Part shown: positions 57,775-64,000 of the stretch, one piece after another
How positions within the stretch are numbered: the stretch's first letter is position 1
How the letters are laid out: every line of letters begins with the position of its first letter
Assembly: GCF_044755465.1 (NCBI RefSeq)
Contig: NZ_JBIVRB010000009.1
Span: 152,018 to 216,017, forward strand
Direction of reading: 5' to 3'
Length of the DNA: 64,000 nucleotides
Source of the DNA: Peterkaempfera sp044755465
GTDB lineage: Bacteria > Actinomycetota > Actinomycetes > Streptomycetales > Streptomycetaceae
Translations under genes and position numbers: made by a program
The notes under the pieces: generated by a model
The model's input: only the letters and a program-made list of their open reading frames with translations
What the model was told of the DNA's origin: nothing
Databases searched by the model: none

Positions 57775-57906
57775 GTGCCGCTCCGCGTGGACTACGCACT
57801 CACCCCGCTGGGGCAGCGCCTGCTACCCGTCATCCAGGCCGTCACCGGATTGGCCGAGCAGGACATGGACCAGGTCGATGGCGCCCGCGCAACCCACGAC
57901 GCCGGA
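57775..57906 (+). pseudogene. HxlR family regulator, C-terminal remnant
   Basis: The plus strand reads 'VDYALTPLGQRLLPVI', then 'WAE-like LAEQDMDQV' and 'ARATHD', the end of an HxlR winged-helix protein ('VEYxLTxxGxSLxPVLxxLxxW'). The helix-turn-helix part is missing upstream. Confidence 0.6.
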
Positions 57907-58278
57907 CGACAGCAAGCACCCGGCCGGGAGTCCCAGGCCGCCTGCTTCCGCAACGTCGCGGCCCATCGCGAACCCGGGCTTCGTCATCGAGGTCAGGGTC
58001 CCCGAGCTGCGCAAGCTGCCGCTCCAGGTGGAGCGTCTCACCCTGGATGGTCGAGTCGGCCGGCCCGCTGCGGACCGAGCCAGAACGGACGCCTGTTCCC
58101 AGCGCCACCGCTCCTCCACCACATCGCCGTGGTGCTCCAGGTGCACACCCCGGATGGCCGCGCAGTCCGTGAGGTGGACCGAGATCTCCAGGGGCCGGCC
58201 GGCGTCCGGGGCGGTCAGCATCCGCCAGGGAAGGCTCACATACCGCCCGGCCTGCGCATCCGTCAGCGCCGGTGACAC
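57823..58278 (-). CDS. Uncertain minus-strand frame, possibly a remnant
   Basis: A GTG at 58278 opens 'SPALTDAQAGRYVSLPWRML', then 'LEISVHLTDCAAIRGVHLEH' with normal codon use for about 65 residues. The quality then drops and a coding look appears in another frame ('IQGETLHLERQLAQLGDPDL'). The 3' part overlaps the HxlR remnant, so the gene as a whole is not intact. No family recognised. Confidence 0.22.
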   Translation of the reverse strand: MSPALTDAQAGRYVSLPWRMLTAPDAGRPLEISVHLTDCAAIRGVHLEHHGDVVEERWRWEQASVLARSAAGRPTRPSRVRRSTWSGSLRSSGTLTSMTKPGFAMGRDVAEAGGLGLPAGCLLSSGVVGCAGAIDLVHVLLGQSGDGLDDG

Positions 58279-58478
58279 CGTGGCGGCGCTGGGGGTGACG
58301 GGGCCGCCCGAGGCCTAGGAACGCCGCTTCGCCCTGCGGTGCGGGCCGCCGTCCCGCCCGGAAGGGCCGGCGGCGGGGGCGCGGGTCTCGGCCCGGGGGT
58401 GGGGGACGTCTCTGATTGGTCACGGCGGGATCAACCCCTAGGCAGGGCAGTCGCCGCCGTGTACGGTGACGGCCATAT

Positions 58479-58506
58479 CACTGAAATGTCAGTGGAATTC
58501 CACTGA
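58479..58506. promoter_or_regulatory. Triple half-site operator upstream of the amino-acid-type ABC operon
   Basis: Three copies of CACTGA/TCAGTG occur at 58479, 58489 and 58501. The first two form a perfect inverted repeat with a 4-bp spacer. The second and third form the perfect palindrome tcagtggaattccactga. The array is 61 bp before the binding-protein start; the GntR protein encoded in the same operon is the natural candidate to bind it. Confidence 0.7.
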
Positions 58507-58566
58507 TGCCGGGGGCTCGGCGCTGGCTGGCCGGAGCCGAAGGGGTGCTACGAGACGAGGTACCAG

Positions 58567-59436
58567 GTGAAGAAGTCGCTGTGGTCCGGCGTTGCTGTCG
58601 GGATTGCCGGACTGCTTACTCTCACGGGTTGCTCAGGGCAGGGGTCGAAGGACGCGCAGGGGGGAAAACCGTTCGGGGACTGCAAGGTCACCGAAAACCC
58701 GCCCATCCACAAGATGGACACCATTCGGAGCGGCGCACTCACCGTCGCCGCCTCGCTGCCCTACCCGGCGGGTTACCGGGGCAACACGCTCGACTCCGTC
58801 GACGGCGGTTACATGTACTGCCTTGACGCGGAGATCGCGAACCGGGCGGGCCTCAAGAAGATCGACCTGGTCAATGCCTCCTTCGAAGCCCTGGTGACGG
58901 CCAAGGCATCGAACTTCGACTTCGCGGTCTGGGACATCTACAACACCCCGGAGCGGCGCAAGGTCGTGGATTTCTCGACTCCGTACAACACGTACGAGAC
59001 GGGTGTCCTGGTCAAGAAGGGCTCGAAGCTCACCGACACCTCGATCAAGCGGGCGAGCGTGGGCGTCCTGGCCGGCTCGGTGCAGCTGAAGTTCGTCAAT
59101 GACAGCCTGAAGCCCCGGCAGGTGCGCGTTTTCAACTCCAACGACGACCTCTTCAACGCGCTGCTCGCGGGCCAGATCGACGCGGCACTGAACGACACCG
59201 CGACCGTCATGCCACGGGCCGCCAAGTCGGACGGAAAGCTCGAAGTGATCGGAAGGTACCCGGTCGGCGGCGATGTCGCCGCCCTGTTCCCGAAGGGCTC
59301 GCCGAAGGTCGCCGCAGTCGACCAGATTCTCGCTGACATGAAGAAGGACGGAACCCTCAAGGCCATCATGGCCGAGTGGCTCAATCCGATCCTCGGCGGT
59401 GACCCCACCGCACTCCCCGACTGGAGTTCGCGATGA
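58567..59436 (+). CDS. Polar amino acid-type ABC transporter substrate-binding lipoprotein
   Basis: 289 residues from a GTG with GAGG upstream. Lipoprotein signal 'GVAVGIAGLLTLTGCSGQ' (LTGC box). Family-3 binding-protein pattern: 'IRSGALTVAASLPYPAGY', 'MYCLDAEIANRAGLKKIDLV', 'SFEALVTAKASNFDFAVWDI', 'RRKVVDFSTPYNTYETGVLV', 'RASVGVLAGSVQLKFVNDSL', 'NDDLFNALLAGQIDAALNDT' and 'ADMKKDGTLKAIMAEWLNPI'. The ligand-binding Arg/Asp pair of amino acid binders is not evident at the usual places, so the ligand may be an organic acid or amide. First gene of a six-gene operon. Confidence 0.92.
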   Translation: MKKSLWSGVAVGIAGLLTLTGCSGQGSKDAQGGKPFGDCKVTENPPIHKMDTIRSGALTVAASLPYPAGYRGNTLDSVDGGYMYCLDAEIANRAGLKKIDLVNASFEALVTAKASNFDFAVWDIYNTPERRKVVDFSTPYNTYETGVLVKKGSKLTDTSIKRASVGVLAGSVQLKFVNDSLKPRQVRVFNSNDDLFNALLAGQIDAALNDTATVMPRAAKSDGKLEVIGRYPVGGDVAALFPKGSPKVAAVDQILADMKKDGTLKAIMAEWLNPILGGDPTALPDWSSR

Positions 59437-60539
59437 CGGACACAAAGGCAGACCGAAGAGAGCCCGCCGTGTCGGAACCCCCCGGCGTCCAGGGCTTCTC
59501 CCCCGCCCGGCCGCTGTCCACCTCCAGGTACCTCGGCAGTGCGGCCGTGCTGGCCCTGCTGGCGGTCGTGCTGTGTTACCAGTTCACCGGTGCTGCGGTC
59601 AGCCGGTCCGGGGCGCCACACCTCCTGCTGGGAATCGTCCTCCCGGTCCTGGTCCTGGGCGGCCCGATTCTGGCCGCGTACCGCCGGAGCAAGCTCTCGG
59701 AACGGGAATGGGACGAGCACCGCCACACCGAGGCGCGGGCGTCGGCGGCCCGGTCCCGGAACGCATCCGTCTCCTCGCTCGGGCTGACCGGATTCGTGGC
59801 CGTGGCCGCGCTGGTCGGACTGCTGATCGTCACCAATGACGGCGCGGTGCAGAAGACGTTCTTCAACACCTCCTTCATGGCCAAGAGCCTCGGGGACATC
59901 TTCAGGGCACTGACCGTCAACATCGAGATCGCCGTCGGTGCGCAGATCCTGGCGATGGCCTTCGGCCTCCTCCTCGCGATCGGCAGGCTGCTCCCCGACA
60001 AGGGCTTCTGGCCGGTGCGGATACTGTCCATCGCGTATATCGACGTCTTCCGTGGCATTCCGTCGGTGGTCCTGATCTACCTGGTGTGCTTCGGCCTTCC
60101 GCTCACCGACGTCCCGATCCTCAGCAAGGGCGATCCGGTGGTCTACGCGATCGTGGCGCTGGCCCTCACCTACAGTGCCTACAATGCCGAGCTGTACCGG
60201 GCCGGTATCGAGTCCATCAACAAGGGGCAGACCTCGGCGGCGCTCTCCATGGGACTCTCCCAGAAGGACGTGCTCAGGTTTGTGATCCTGCCGCAGATGT
60301 CGCGGAACATCGCGGCGCCGATGCTGAGCCAGTTCATCGGGTTGCAGAAGGACACCGCGCTGGTGATCGTGGTCGGGATCATCGATGCGTTCAGCCAGGC
60401 GAAGATCTACTCGGCGAACGACTTCAACCTCTCCGCCGTGACCGCGGTCTGCTTTGTGTTCGTCCTCATCACGATTCCGCAGACCCGATTCGTCGACTAC
60501 CTGCTGGCGCGCTCCGGCACAAAGCTGAAGAGGGTCTGA
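59433..60539 (+). CDS. Polar amino acid-type ABC transporter permease with N-terminal extension
   Basis: 368 residues starting at an ATGA overlap. The first 110 residues hold two extra hydrophobic segments ('YLGSAAVLALLAVVLCYQF', 'LLLGIVLPVLVLGGPILAAY') and a charged linker. The HisM-like core follows: 'ALTVNIEIAVGAQILAMAFG', 'IDVFRGIPSVVLIYLVCFGL', 'ALTYSAYNAELYRAGIESIN' (EAA loop 'KGQTSAALSMGLSQKDVLRF') and 'DTALVIVVGIIDAFSQAKIY'. Only one permease gene is present, so it should act as a homodimer. The extension is unusual for the family and may bring the total to seven or eight helices. Confidence 0.92.
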   Translation: MTDTKADRREPAVSEPPGVQGFSPARPLSTSRYLGSAAVLALLAVVLCYQFTGAAVSRSGAPHLLLGIVLPVLVLGGPILAAYRRSKLSEREWDEHRHTEARASAARSRNASVSSLGLTGFVAVAALVGLLIVTNDGAVQKTFFNTSFMAKSLGDIFRALTVNIEIAVGAQILAMAFGLLLAIGRLLPDKGFWPVRILSIAYIDVFRGIPSVVLIYLVCFGLPLTDVPILSKGDPVVYAIVALALTYSAYNAELYRAGIESINKGQTSAALSMGLSQKDVLRFVILPQMSRNIAAPMLSQFIGLQKDTALVIVVGIIDAFSQAKIYSANDFNLSAVTAVCFVFVLITIPQTRFVDYLLARSGTKLKRV

Positions 60540-60542
60540 GCA

Positions 60543-61292
60543 ATGACGGCTGCATTCGTGGAACTCGACCGGGTGACGAAGAAGTACGGTGAGCACACCG
60601 TCCTCGACCAGGTGGACCTCGCCGTCGCCCGGCACGAGGTGGTCACCCTCATCGGGGCATCGGGATCGGGGAAGTCGACCCTGCTGCGCTGCGTCAACGG
60701 GCTCGAAGCCATCCAGGCCGGCCGGATCTCACTCGGCGGCGATGTCATCTCCGGCGAGGGAGTCGACCTGGTCAGGCTGCGCCGCCGGGTCGGGATCGTC
60801 TTCCAGAGCTACAACCTCTTCCCGCATATGACGGTGCTGCGCAACTGCACGCTCACCCCGGTACGGGCCGGCGTGGCGACCAAGGCCCAGGCGGAGGCGG
60901 ACGCCCGCGCCATGCTGGAGCGCGTCGGCCTCAAGGACAAGGCCGACGCCTACCCCGACCAGCTCTCCGGCGGCCAGCAGCAGCGGGTGGCCATCGCCCG
61001 CGCGATGCTGATGCGCCCGGAGGTGCTGCTGCTCGACGAGATCACCTCGGCCCTGGACCCGGAGCTGGTGATCGAGGTGCTGAACCTCGTCCGCGAGCTG
61101 GCCGCCGACGGCATCACGATGATGATGACGACCCACGAGATGCCCTTCGCCCGCGAGATCTCCTCCAAGGTCTGCTTCCTCCACCAGGGAACCGTCCTGG
61201 AGCAGGGCACCCCCGGGCAGATCTTCGACTCTCCCACCACGCCGGAGCTGAAGACGTTCCTGCGACGGGTCCACGAGGCCAGCCGGGACTGA
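60543..61292 (+). CDS. Polar amino acid-type ABC transporter ATP-binding protein (GlnQ family)
   Basis: 249 residues, 3 bp after the permease stop. Walker A 'GASGSGKSTLLRCVNGLEAI', Q-loop 'GIVFQSYNLFPHMTVLRN' (the FNLF-type signature of polar amino acid importers), signature 'LSGGQQQRVAIARAM', Walker B 'VLLLDEITSALDPELVIEVL' and H-loop 'TTHEMPFARE'. It couples ATP hydrolysis to uptake by the permease above. Confidence 0.95.
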   Translation: MTAAFVELDRVTKKYGEHTVLDQVDLAVARHEVVTLIGASGSGKSTLLRCVNGLEAIQAGRISLGGDVISGEGVDLVRLRRRVGIVFQSYNLFPHMTVLRNCTLTPVRAGVATKAQAEADARAMLERVGLKDKADAYPDQLSGGQQQRVAIARAMLMRPEVLLLDEITSALDPELVIEVLNLVRELAADGITMMMTTHEMPFAREISSKVCFLHQGTVLEQGTPGQIFDSPTTPELKTFLRRVHEASRD

Positions 61293-61341
61293 CGTCCGCC
61301 TGCGCCGCACCACCACCGAACCATCCTCCATGGAGCTGACG

Positions 61342-62112
61342 ATGAAGCAGGACTACGACGTCAAGGACTTCTTCAAGTACCTCGGGTACCCGAGCGGAGA
61401 CCAGCCGTACTGGTCCGAGAACCTCCGCACCCTCTCGGTCTACTGCCGGGGCGACGCCGCCAACCTCCGGGCGCTGCTGGAGCCCACCCCGTTCGAGCTG
61501 GCCGACGACCGGTTCGTGGTGCAGATCGCGGATTTCGGGAACGCCACACCGGGGCCCTTCTACGACTCCGGCGTCGTCATCCCGGTCCGGTACAAGGACC
61601 AGCTGGGGGTGAACTACTACTTCGAGTACGAGGACCAGCCCTGGAGCGTGGCGTTCGGCCGTGAGGTGTGGGGCTACCCCAAGCACTTCGGTGAGATCGA
61701 CCTCACGGACAGCGAAGCCGCGGTGCGGGGCACGGTCACCCGGGCCGGCCGGCCGGTCTTCGGCATCTCGATGACGCCGCAGCAGGGCTACTCCAATGAC
61801 GCGTGGGCCGACATGGCGCTCTATCCGCACCTTCAGGTCCATGCGCTCCCCGAGGCCAACGGGCCGGGTTTCAAGGCGTTCGAGATCGTCTCCCGCGACA
61901 CCTCCAAGGACTTCGTCCTCAAGCGGAAGACCTTCGGTCCGGCCGAGGTCGAGCTGAGCTCGGTGCTCTCCGTCAACGGCGTGCAGCTGAAGGTGGTCGA
62001 GGTCCTGGGTGGCGAGTACTCCGTCGGCGACTACGCCTGCACGGTCGAGAACGGCATCTCCACCGTGCTCGACGACCTCCTGGCGGACGGTCGGGAGGAA
62101 CCGGCCCGGTAG
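61342..62112 (+). CDS. Acetoacetate decarboxylase family protein
   Basis: 256 residues. GGAG stands 6 bases before ATG 61342; the ATG 12 bases earlier has no ribosome-binding site. Family pattern: 'LRALLEPTPFELADDRFVVQ', 'YDSGVVIPVRYKDQLGVNYY', 'AFGREVWGYPKHFGEIDLTD' (lysine at the Schiff-base position, with the preceding arginine and glutamate), 'AVRGTVTRAGRPVFGISM' and 'SRDTSKDFVLKRKTFGPAEV'. Members decarboxylate beta-keto acids or catalyse related Schiff-base aldol reactions. In this operon it may act on the oxidised or imported acid together with the SDR dehydrogenase. The precise reaction is unknown. Confidence 0.88.
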   Translation: MKQDYDVKDFFKYLGYPSGDQPYWSENLRTLSVYCRGDAANLRALLEPTPFELADDRFVVQIADFGNATPGPFYDSGVVIPVRYKDQLGVNYYFEYEDQPWSVAFGREVWGYPKHFGEIDLTDSEAAVRGTVTRAGRPVFGISMTPQQGYSNDAWADMALYPHLQVHALPEANGPGFKAFEIVSRDTSKDFVLKRKTFGPAEVELSSVLSVNGVQLKVVEVLGGEYSVGDYACTVENGISTVLDDLLADGREEPAR

Positions 62113-62202
62113 GCGCCGCCTGACGTCTAGTCTGCTCCGAGTCATCCACCGGTGGCACCGCCGAACAGGTCGGCGGTGCCGCCTCCAGAGAGGTTGGACA
62201 CA

Positions 62203-62892
62203 GTGCGCTCTGCATACGTCGCCGGCAAGCGAACGGCCAGTGGCGAGCCCGGGACTGCGAGCCTGCTCAGCGAATCGGCCCACTCCGCACTCTGTTCGCG
62301 ACTGGTGCGGTGCGAGATCATGCCGGGCGAGCGGCTCAGCGAGGCCGAGTTGCGCAGCAGTCTGGGCGTGGGCGCCTCGCCGGTGCGCGAGGCGATCCGG
62401 CGGCTGGAGTTCGAGAAGCTGGTGGCGATCTTCCCGCGCAGCGGGACGTATGTCACCGACATCGCGCTCAAGGACTCCCGGTCCGTGATGGAGCTGCGGC
62501 TCGAACTCGAAAGCCTCAGCGCCGTGCTGGCGTGCACCCGGGGCTCGGTGGCGGAGAAGGAGCGGCTGGTCGCGCTGGCCGAGCGGCAGTTCGCCACCGA
62601 TCAGCTCCAGGAGTGCATCGACCTGGACGCGGCCTTCCACCGCAGCCTGTACCGGATGACCCGGAACGACTATCTGATCACCACGGCCGAGATCCACTTC
62701 AACCTCGCGCTGCGCCAGTGGTACTTCTGCTCGAAGGCGGTGAAGACCCCGGACTGGACCGGGGTGGACCACCGTCCGCTCGCGGCGGCCATCGCCGCAG
62801 GGGACGCGGACGTCGCCGGCGAGCACATCCGCGAGCACATCCGCCACGACTCCCAGCAGGTCGTGAAGATACTCACCGACTACGGCCTCTAG
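62203..62892 (+). CDS. GntR family regulator, FadR (FCD) subfamily
   Basis: 229 residues from GTG 62203 with GAGAGG upstream. Winged helix: 'SALCSRLVRCEIMPGERLSE', 'ELRSSLGVGASPVREAIRRL' and 'EFEKLVAIFPRSGTYVTDIA'. FCD effector domain: 'VMELRLELESLSAVLACTRG', 'ECIDLDAAFHRSLYRMTRND' (D-x4-H metal ligand), 'VDHRPLAAAIAAGDADVAGE' and 'HIREHIRHDSQQ' (further histidines). Most FCD proteins sense carboxylic acids through a bound metal. It is encoded inside the operon and probably binds the triple half-site at 58479-58506. Confidence 0.93.
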   Translation: MRSAYVAGKRTASGEPGTASLLSESAHSALCSRLVRCEIMPGERLSEAELRSSLGVGASPVREAIRRLEFEKLVAIFPRSGTYVTDIALKDSRSVMELRLELESLSAVLACTRGSVAEKERLVALAERQFATDQLQECIDLDAAFHRSLYRMTRNDYLITTAEIHFNLALRQWYFCSKAVKTPDWTGVDHRPLAAAIAAGDADVAGEHIREHIRHDSQQVVKILTDYGL

Positions 62893-62936
62893 CCACGCCG
62901 CCGGCTCTCCCACCCGGCCGGCCGAGGAGCCCCCGC

Positions 62937-63728
62937 ATGCAGCACAAGGAACCGACCGTACACCGCCTCTTCGACCTGACCGGACAGACCGCCCTGGTCA
63001 CCGGCGCCTCGGGCGGCCTGGGCCGGGCCCAGTGCCTGGCCCTGGCCGAGGCGGGGGCCAGGGTGATCGTCTCCGATGTCGACCCCGAGGCCGCGCGGGA
63101 GGCCTGCGACCGGCTCGGCGCGGCAGGAGCCGACTGCGTCCCGCTGGAACTCGACGTCACCTCGACCGAGAGCGTCAACGCGGCCTTCGACGTACTGGAG
63201 TCCCGGGGCGAGCGCCCGGAGATCCTGGTCAACAACGCGGGTGTCTCCCTGCGCAACAGCGCGCTGGAGGCGACCGAGCAGGAGTTCGACCTCACCCTCG
63301 CGGTCAACCTGCGCGGCACGTACTTCACCGCGCAGCGCGCGGCGCGCACCATGCGCGGTCGCGGTGGCGGCCGGATCATCAATGTCTCCTCCATCGGCGG
63401 CCTGGTGGTGGACGGTGAGCGCTCCTCGGTGTACGACGCCTCCAAGGCCGCCGTCGTCCAGGTGACCAGGAACATGGCGTACGAGTGGGGCAGGCACGGG
63501 ATCAGGGTGAACTCCATCGCCCCCGGCTACATGCGGACCGCCATGACCTCGGACCTGCTGCCCAGCCAGGAGGTCGAGGAGCGGATCGTCCGCGATCACA
63601 TCCCGCTCGGCCGGGTCGGTGAGCCGGCCGACCTGAGCGGGGCCGTCGTCTTCCTGGCCTCGCGGGCCTCGGCCTATGTCACCGGCCACACGCTGACCGT
63701 CGACGGCGGCTGGCTGGTCTCGCTGTAG
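62937..63728 (+). CDS. Short-chain dehydrogenase/reductase (SDR, classical)
   Basis: 263 residues; ATG after GAGGAG. Classical SDR motifs: 'QTALVTGASGGLGRAQCLAL' (TGxxxGxG), 'VIVSDVDPEAAREACDRL' (Asp after strand 2, NAD preference), 'PEILVNNAGVSLRNSALEAT' (NNAG), 'GRIINVSSIGGLVVDGERSS' (Ser), 'VYDASKAAVVQVTRNMAYEW' (YxxxK), 'GIRVNSIAPGYMRTAM' and 'YVTGHTLTVDGGWLVSL'. It oxidises or reduces a hydroxy/keto group of the operon's substrate. Last gene of the operon; a hairpin follows 75 bp later. Confidence 0.95.
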   Translation: MQHKEPTVHRLFDLTGQTALVTGASGGLGRAQCLALAEAGARVIVSDVDPEAAREACDRLGAAGADCVPLELDVTSTESVNAAFDVLESRGERPEILVNNAGVSLRNSALEATEQEFDLTLAVNLRGTYFTAQRAARTMRGRGGGRIINVSSIGGLVVDGERSSVYDASKAAVVQVTRNMAYEWGRHGIRVNSIAPGYMRTAMTSDLLPSQEVEERIVRDHIPLGRVGEPADLSGAVVFLASRASAYVTGHTLTVDGGWLVSL

Positions 63729-63803
63729 CCGCACGGTCGGCATCACCCGGAGGTGCTGCGGCGCCTGGGCCGGACAGCCCCGGCCGCACCCCTCCACCCT
63801 CCC

Positions 63804-63831
63804 CGGTCGGCGCGGCGCCCCGCGCCGACCG
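63804..63831 (+). terminator. Hairpin terminator after the SDR gene
   Basis: Perfect 12-bp stem (63804-63815 with 63820-63831) around cgcc. It ends the ABC-decarboxylase-SDR operon and separates it from the pruA-like gene. A short direct repeat (ccccggacatcc) follows at about 63840-63875. Confidence 0.8.
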
Positions 63832-63922
63832 GGTCATCCGCCCCGGACATCCGGGCACCCAGAGCCCCGGACATCCAGACCTCCGGCCTCGCGGCCGAGT
63901 ACCCCAAGGAGTGCGTGTGCGC

Positions 63923-64000
63923 ATGGACGCTGTGACCCAGGTCCCCGCACCGGTGAACGAGCCGGTCCACAGCTACGCCCCCGGCAGCCCCGAGCGGGCC
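63923..64000 (+). CDS. pruA: L-glutamate gamma-semialdehyde dehydrogenase, N-terminus only (runs off the right edge)
   Basis: The first 26 residues, 'MDAVTQVPAPVNEPVHSYAP' followed by 'GSPERA', match the invariant opening of Streptomyces PruA/RocA (1-pyrroline-5-carboxylate dehydrogenase), which oxidises glutamate semialdehyde to glutamate in proline and arginine catabolism. AAGGAG lies 11 bases before ATG 63923; a GTG at 63917 has better spacing and would add two residues. The catalytic domain lies outside the window, so the call rests on this short conserved peptide. Confidence 0.75.
   Translation, partial: MDAVTQVPAPVNEPVHSYAPGSPERA

Larger units (their letters stand above)
57655..58478. 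other. 820-bp decayed region
   Basis: No intact gene. It contains the C-terminal remnant of an HxlR regulator (listed) and an uncertain minus-strand frame (listed). A G/C-rich hairpin-like stretch lies around 58340-58380. Confidence 0.5.

Noticed and set aside
1..64000. CRISPR arrays, tRNA or rRNA genes, prophage modules, integrase/att sites, riboswitches
   Set aside because: No regularly spaced repeats, cloverleaf-like sequences, phage structural genes, integrases or recognisable aptamer cores were seen by reading. A covariance-model scan would be decisive.

Overview
The window is high-GC DNA with the codon pattern of a Streptomyces or Kitasatospora-like actinomycete: almost every reading frame ends its codons in G or C, and GTG starts and ATGA/GTGA overlaps are frequent. 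The content also fits that group: Tat-dependent exoenzymes, an ECF sigma factor, TetR/LysR/GntR/GlxA-type regulators, Dps and a PruA-type enzyme. I found no rRNA, tRNA, CRISPR array, intact transposon or phage block. The species cannot be named from this sequence alone.

Layout. 1-1100: the N-terminal part of an HMA-like protein and a DUF5132 protein. 1111-8352: a DUF885 zinc peptidase, then a dipeptide/oligopeptide-type ABC operon whose second permease and first ATPase are fused. 8349-12348: two alpha/beta hydrolases, a TetR regulator and two worn zones with remnants of a SnoaL-like gene and a transposase. 12349-26934: a secretome block with a GH87-like beta-helix enzyme carrying several binding modules, a propeller-amidohydrolase, an esterase, a GH3 glycosidase with three discoidin-type modules, a GH25 lysozyme and an M15 peptidase. 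27083-32248: GAPDH, a GlxA-type regulator, a GNAT-like protein, and a divergent MFS/TetR efflux pair. 32249-36964: gene remnants, then a His/Met-rich membrane protein, an ECF sigma factor of SigC appearance and a cluster-9 metal-type ABC transporter whose binding protein has only one histidine. 37025-45417: an acyl-CoA block (acyl-CoA ligase, class III CoA-transferase, acyl-CoA dehydrogenase), a GH88-like protein, an MFS exporter and a stand-alone TsaD. 45640-49623: a metallophosphoesterase and an arsenic-resistance locus (arsR-acr3-arsC, divergent from an ArsI-like gene). 49681-58300: a LysR/DMT pair, Dps, an unrecognised protein, a CbiX-like protein, a YCII gene broken into three frames, CobF, an APH-like kinase and decayed sequence. 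58567-63728: one operon with a polar amino acid-type ABC transporter, an acetoacetate-decarboxylase-like enzyme, a FadR-type GntR regulator and an SDR dehydrogenase. The window ends in the first 26 codons of a pruA-like gene.

How the parts work together. The secretome block suits degradation of fungal or bacterial wall polymers, and two of its glycosidases sit behind palindromic operators of LacI/GntR type. The 32.8-37.0 kb genes read as a metal-uptake unit with its own sigma factor and a CRP-type palindrome. The 58.5-63.7 kb operon looks like uptake and catabolism of one small acid, regulated at a site with three repeated half-sites. Several gene remnants between intact operons mark this as accessory, recently reshuffled chromosome, as found towards Streptomyces chromosome arms.
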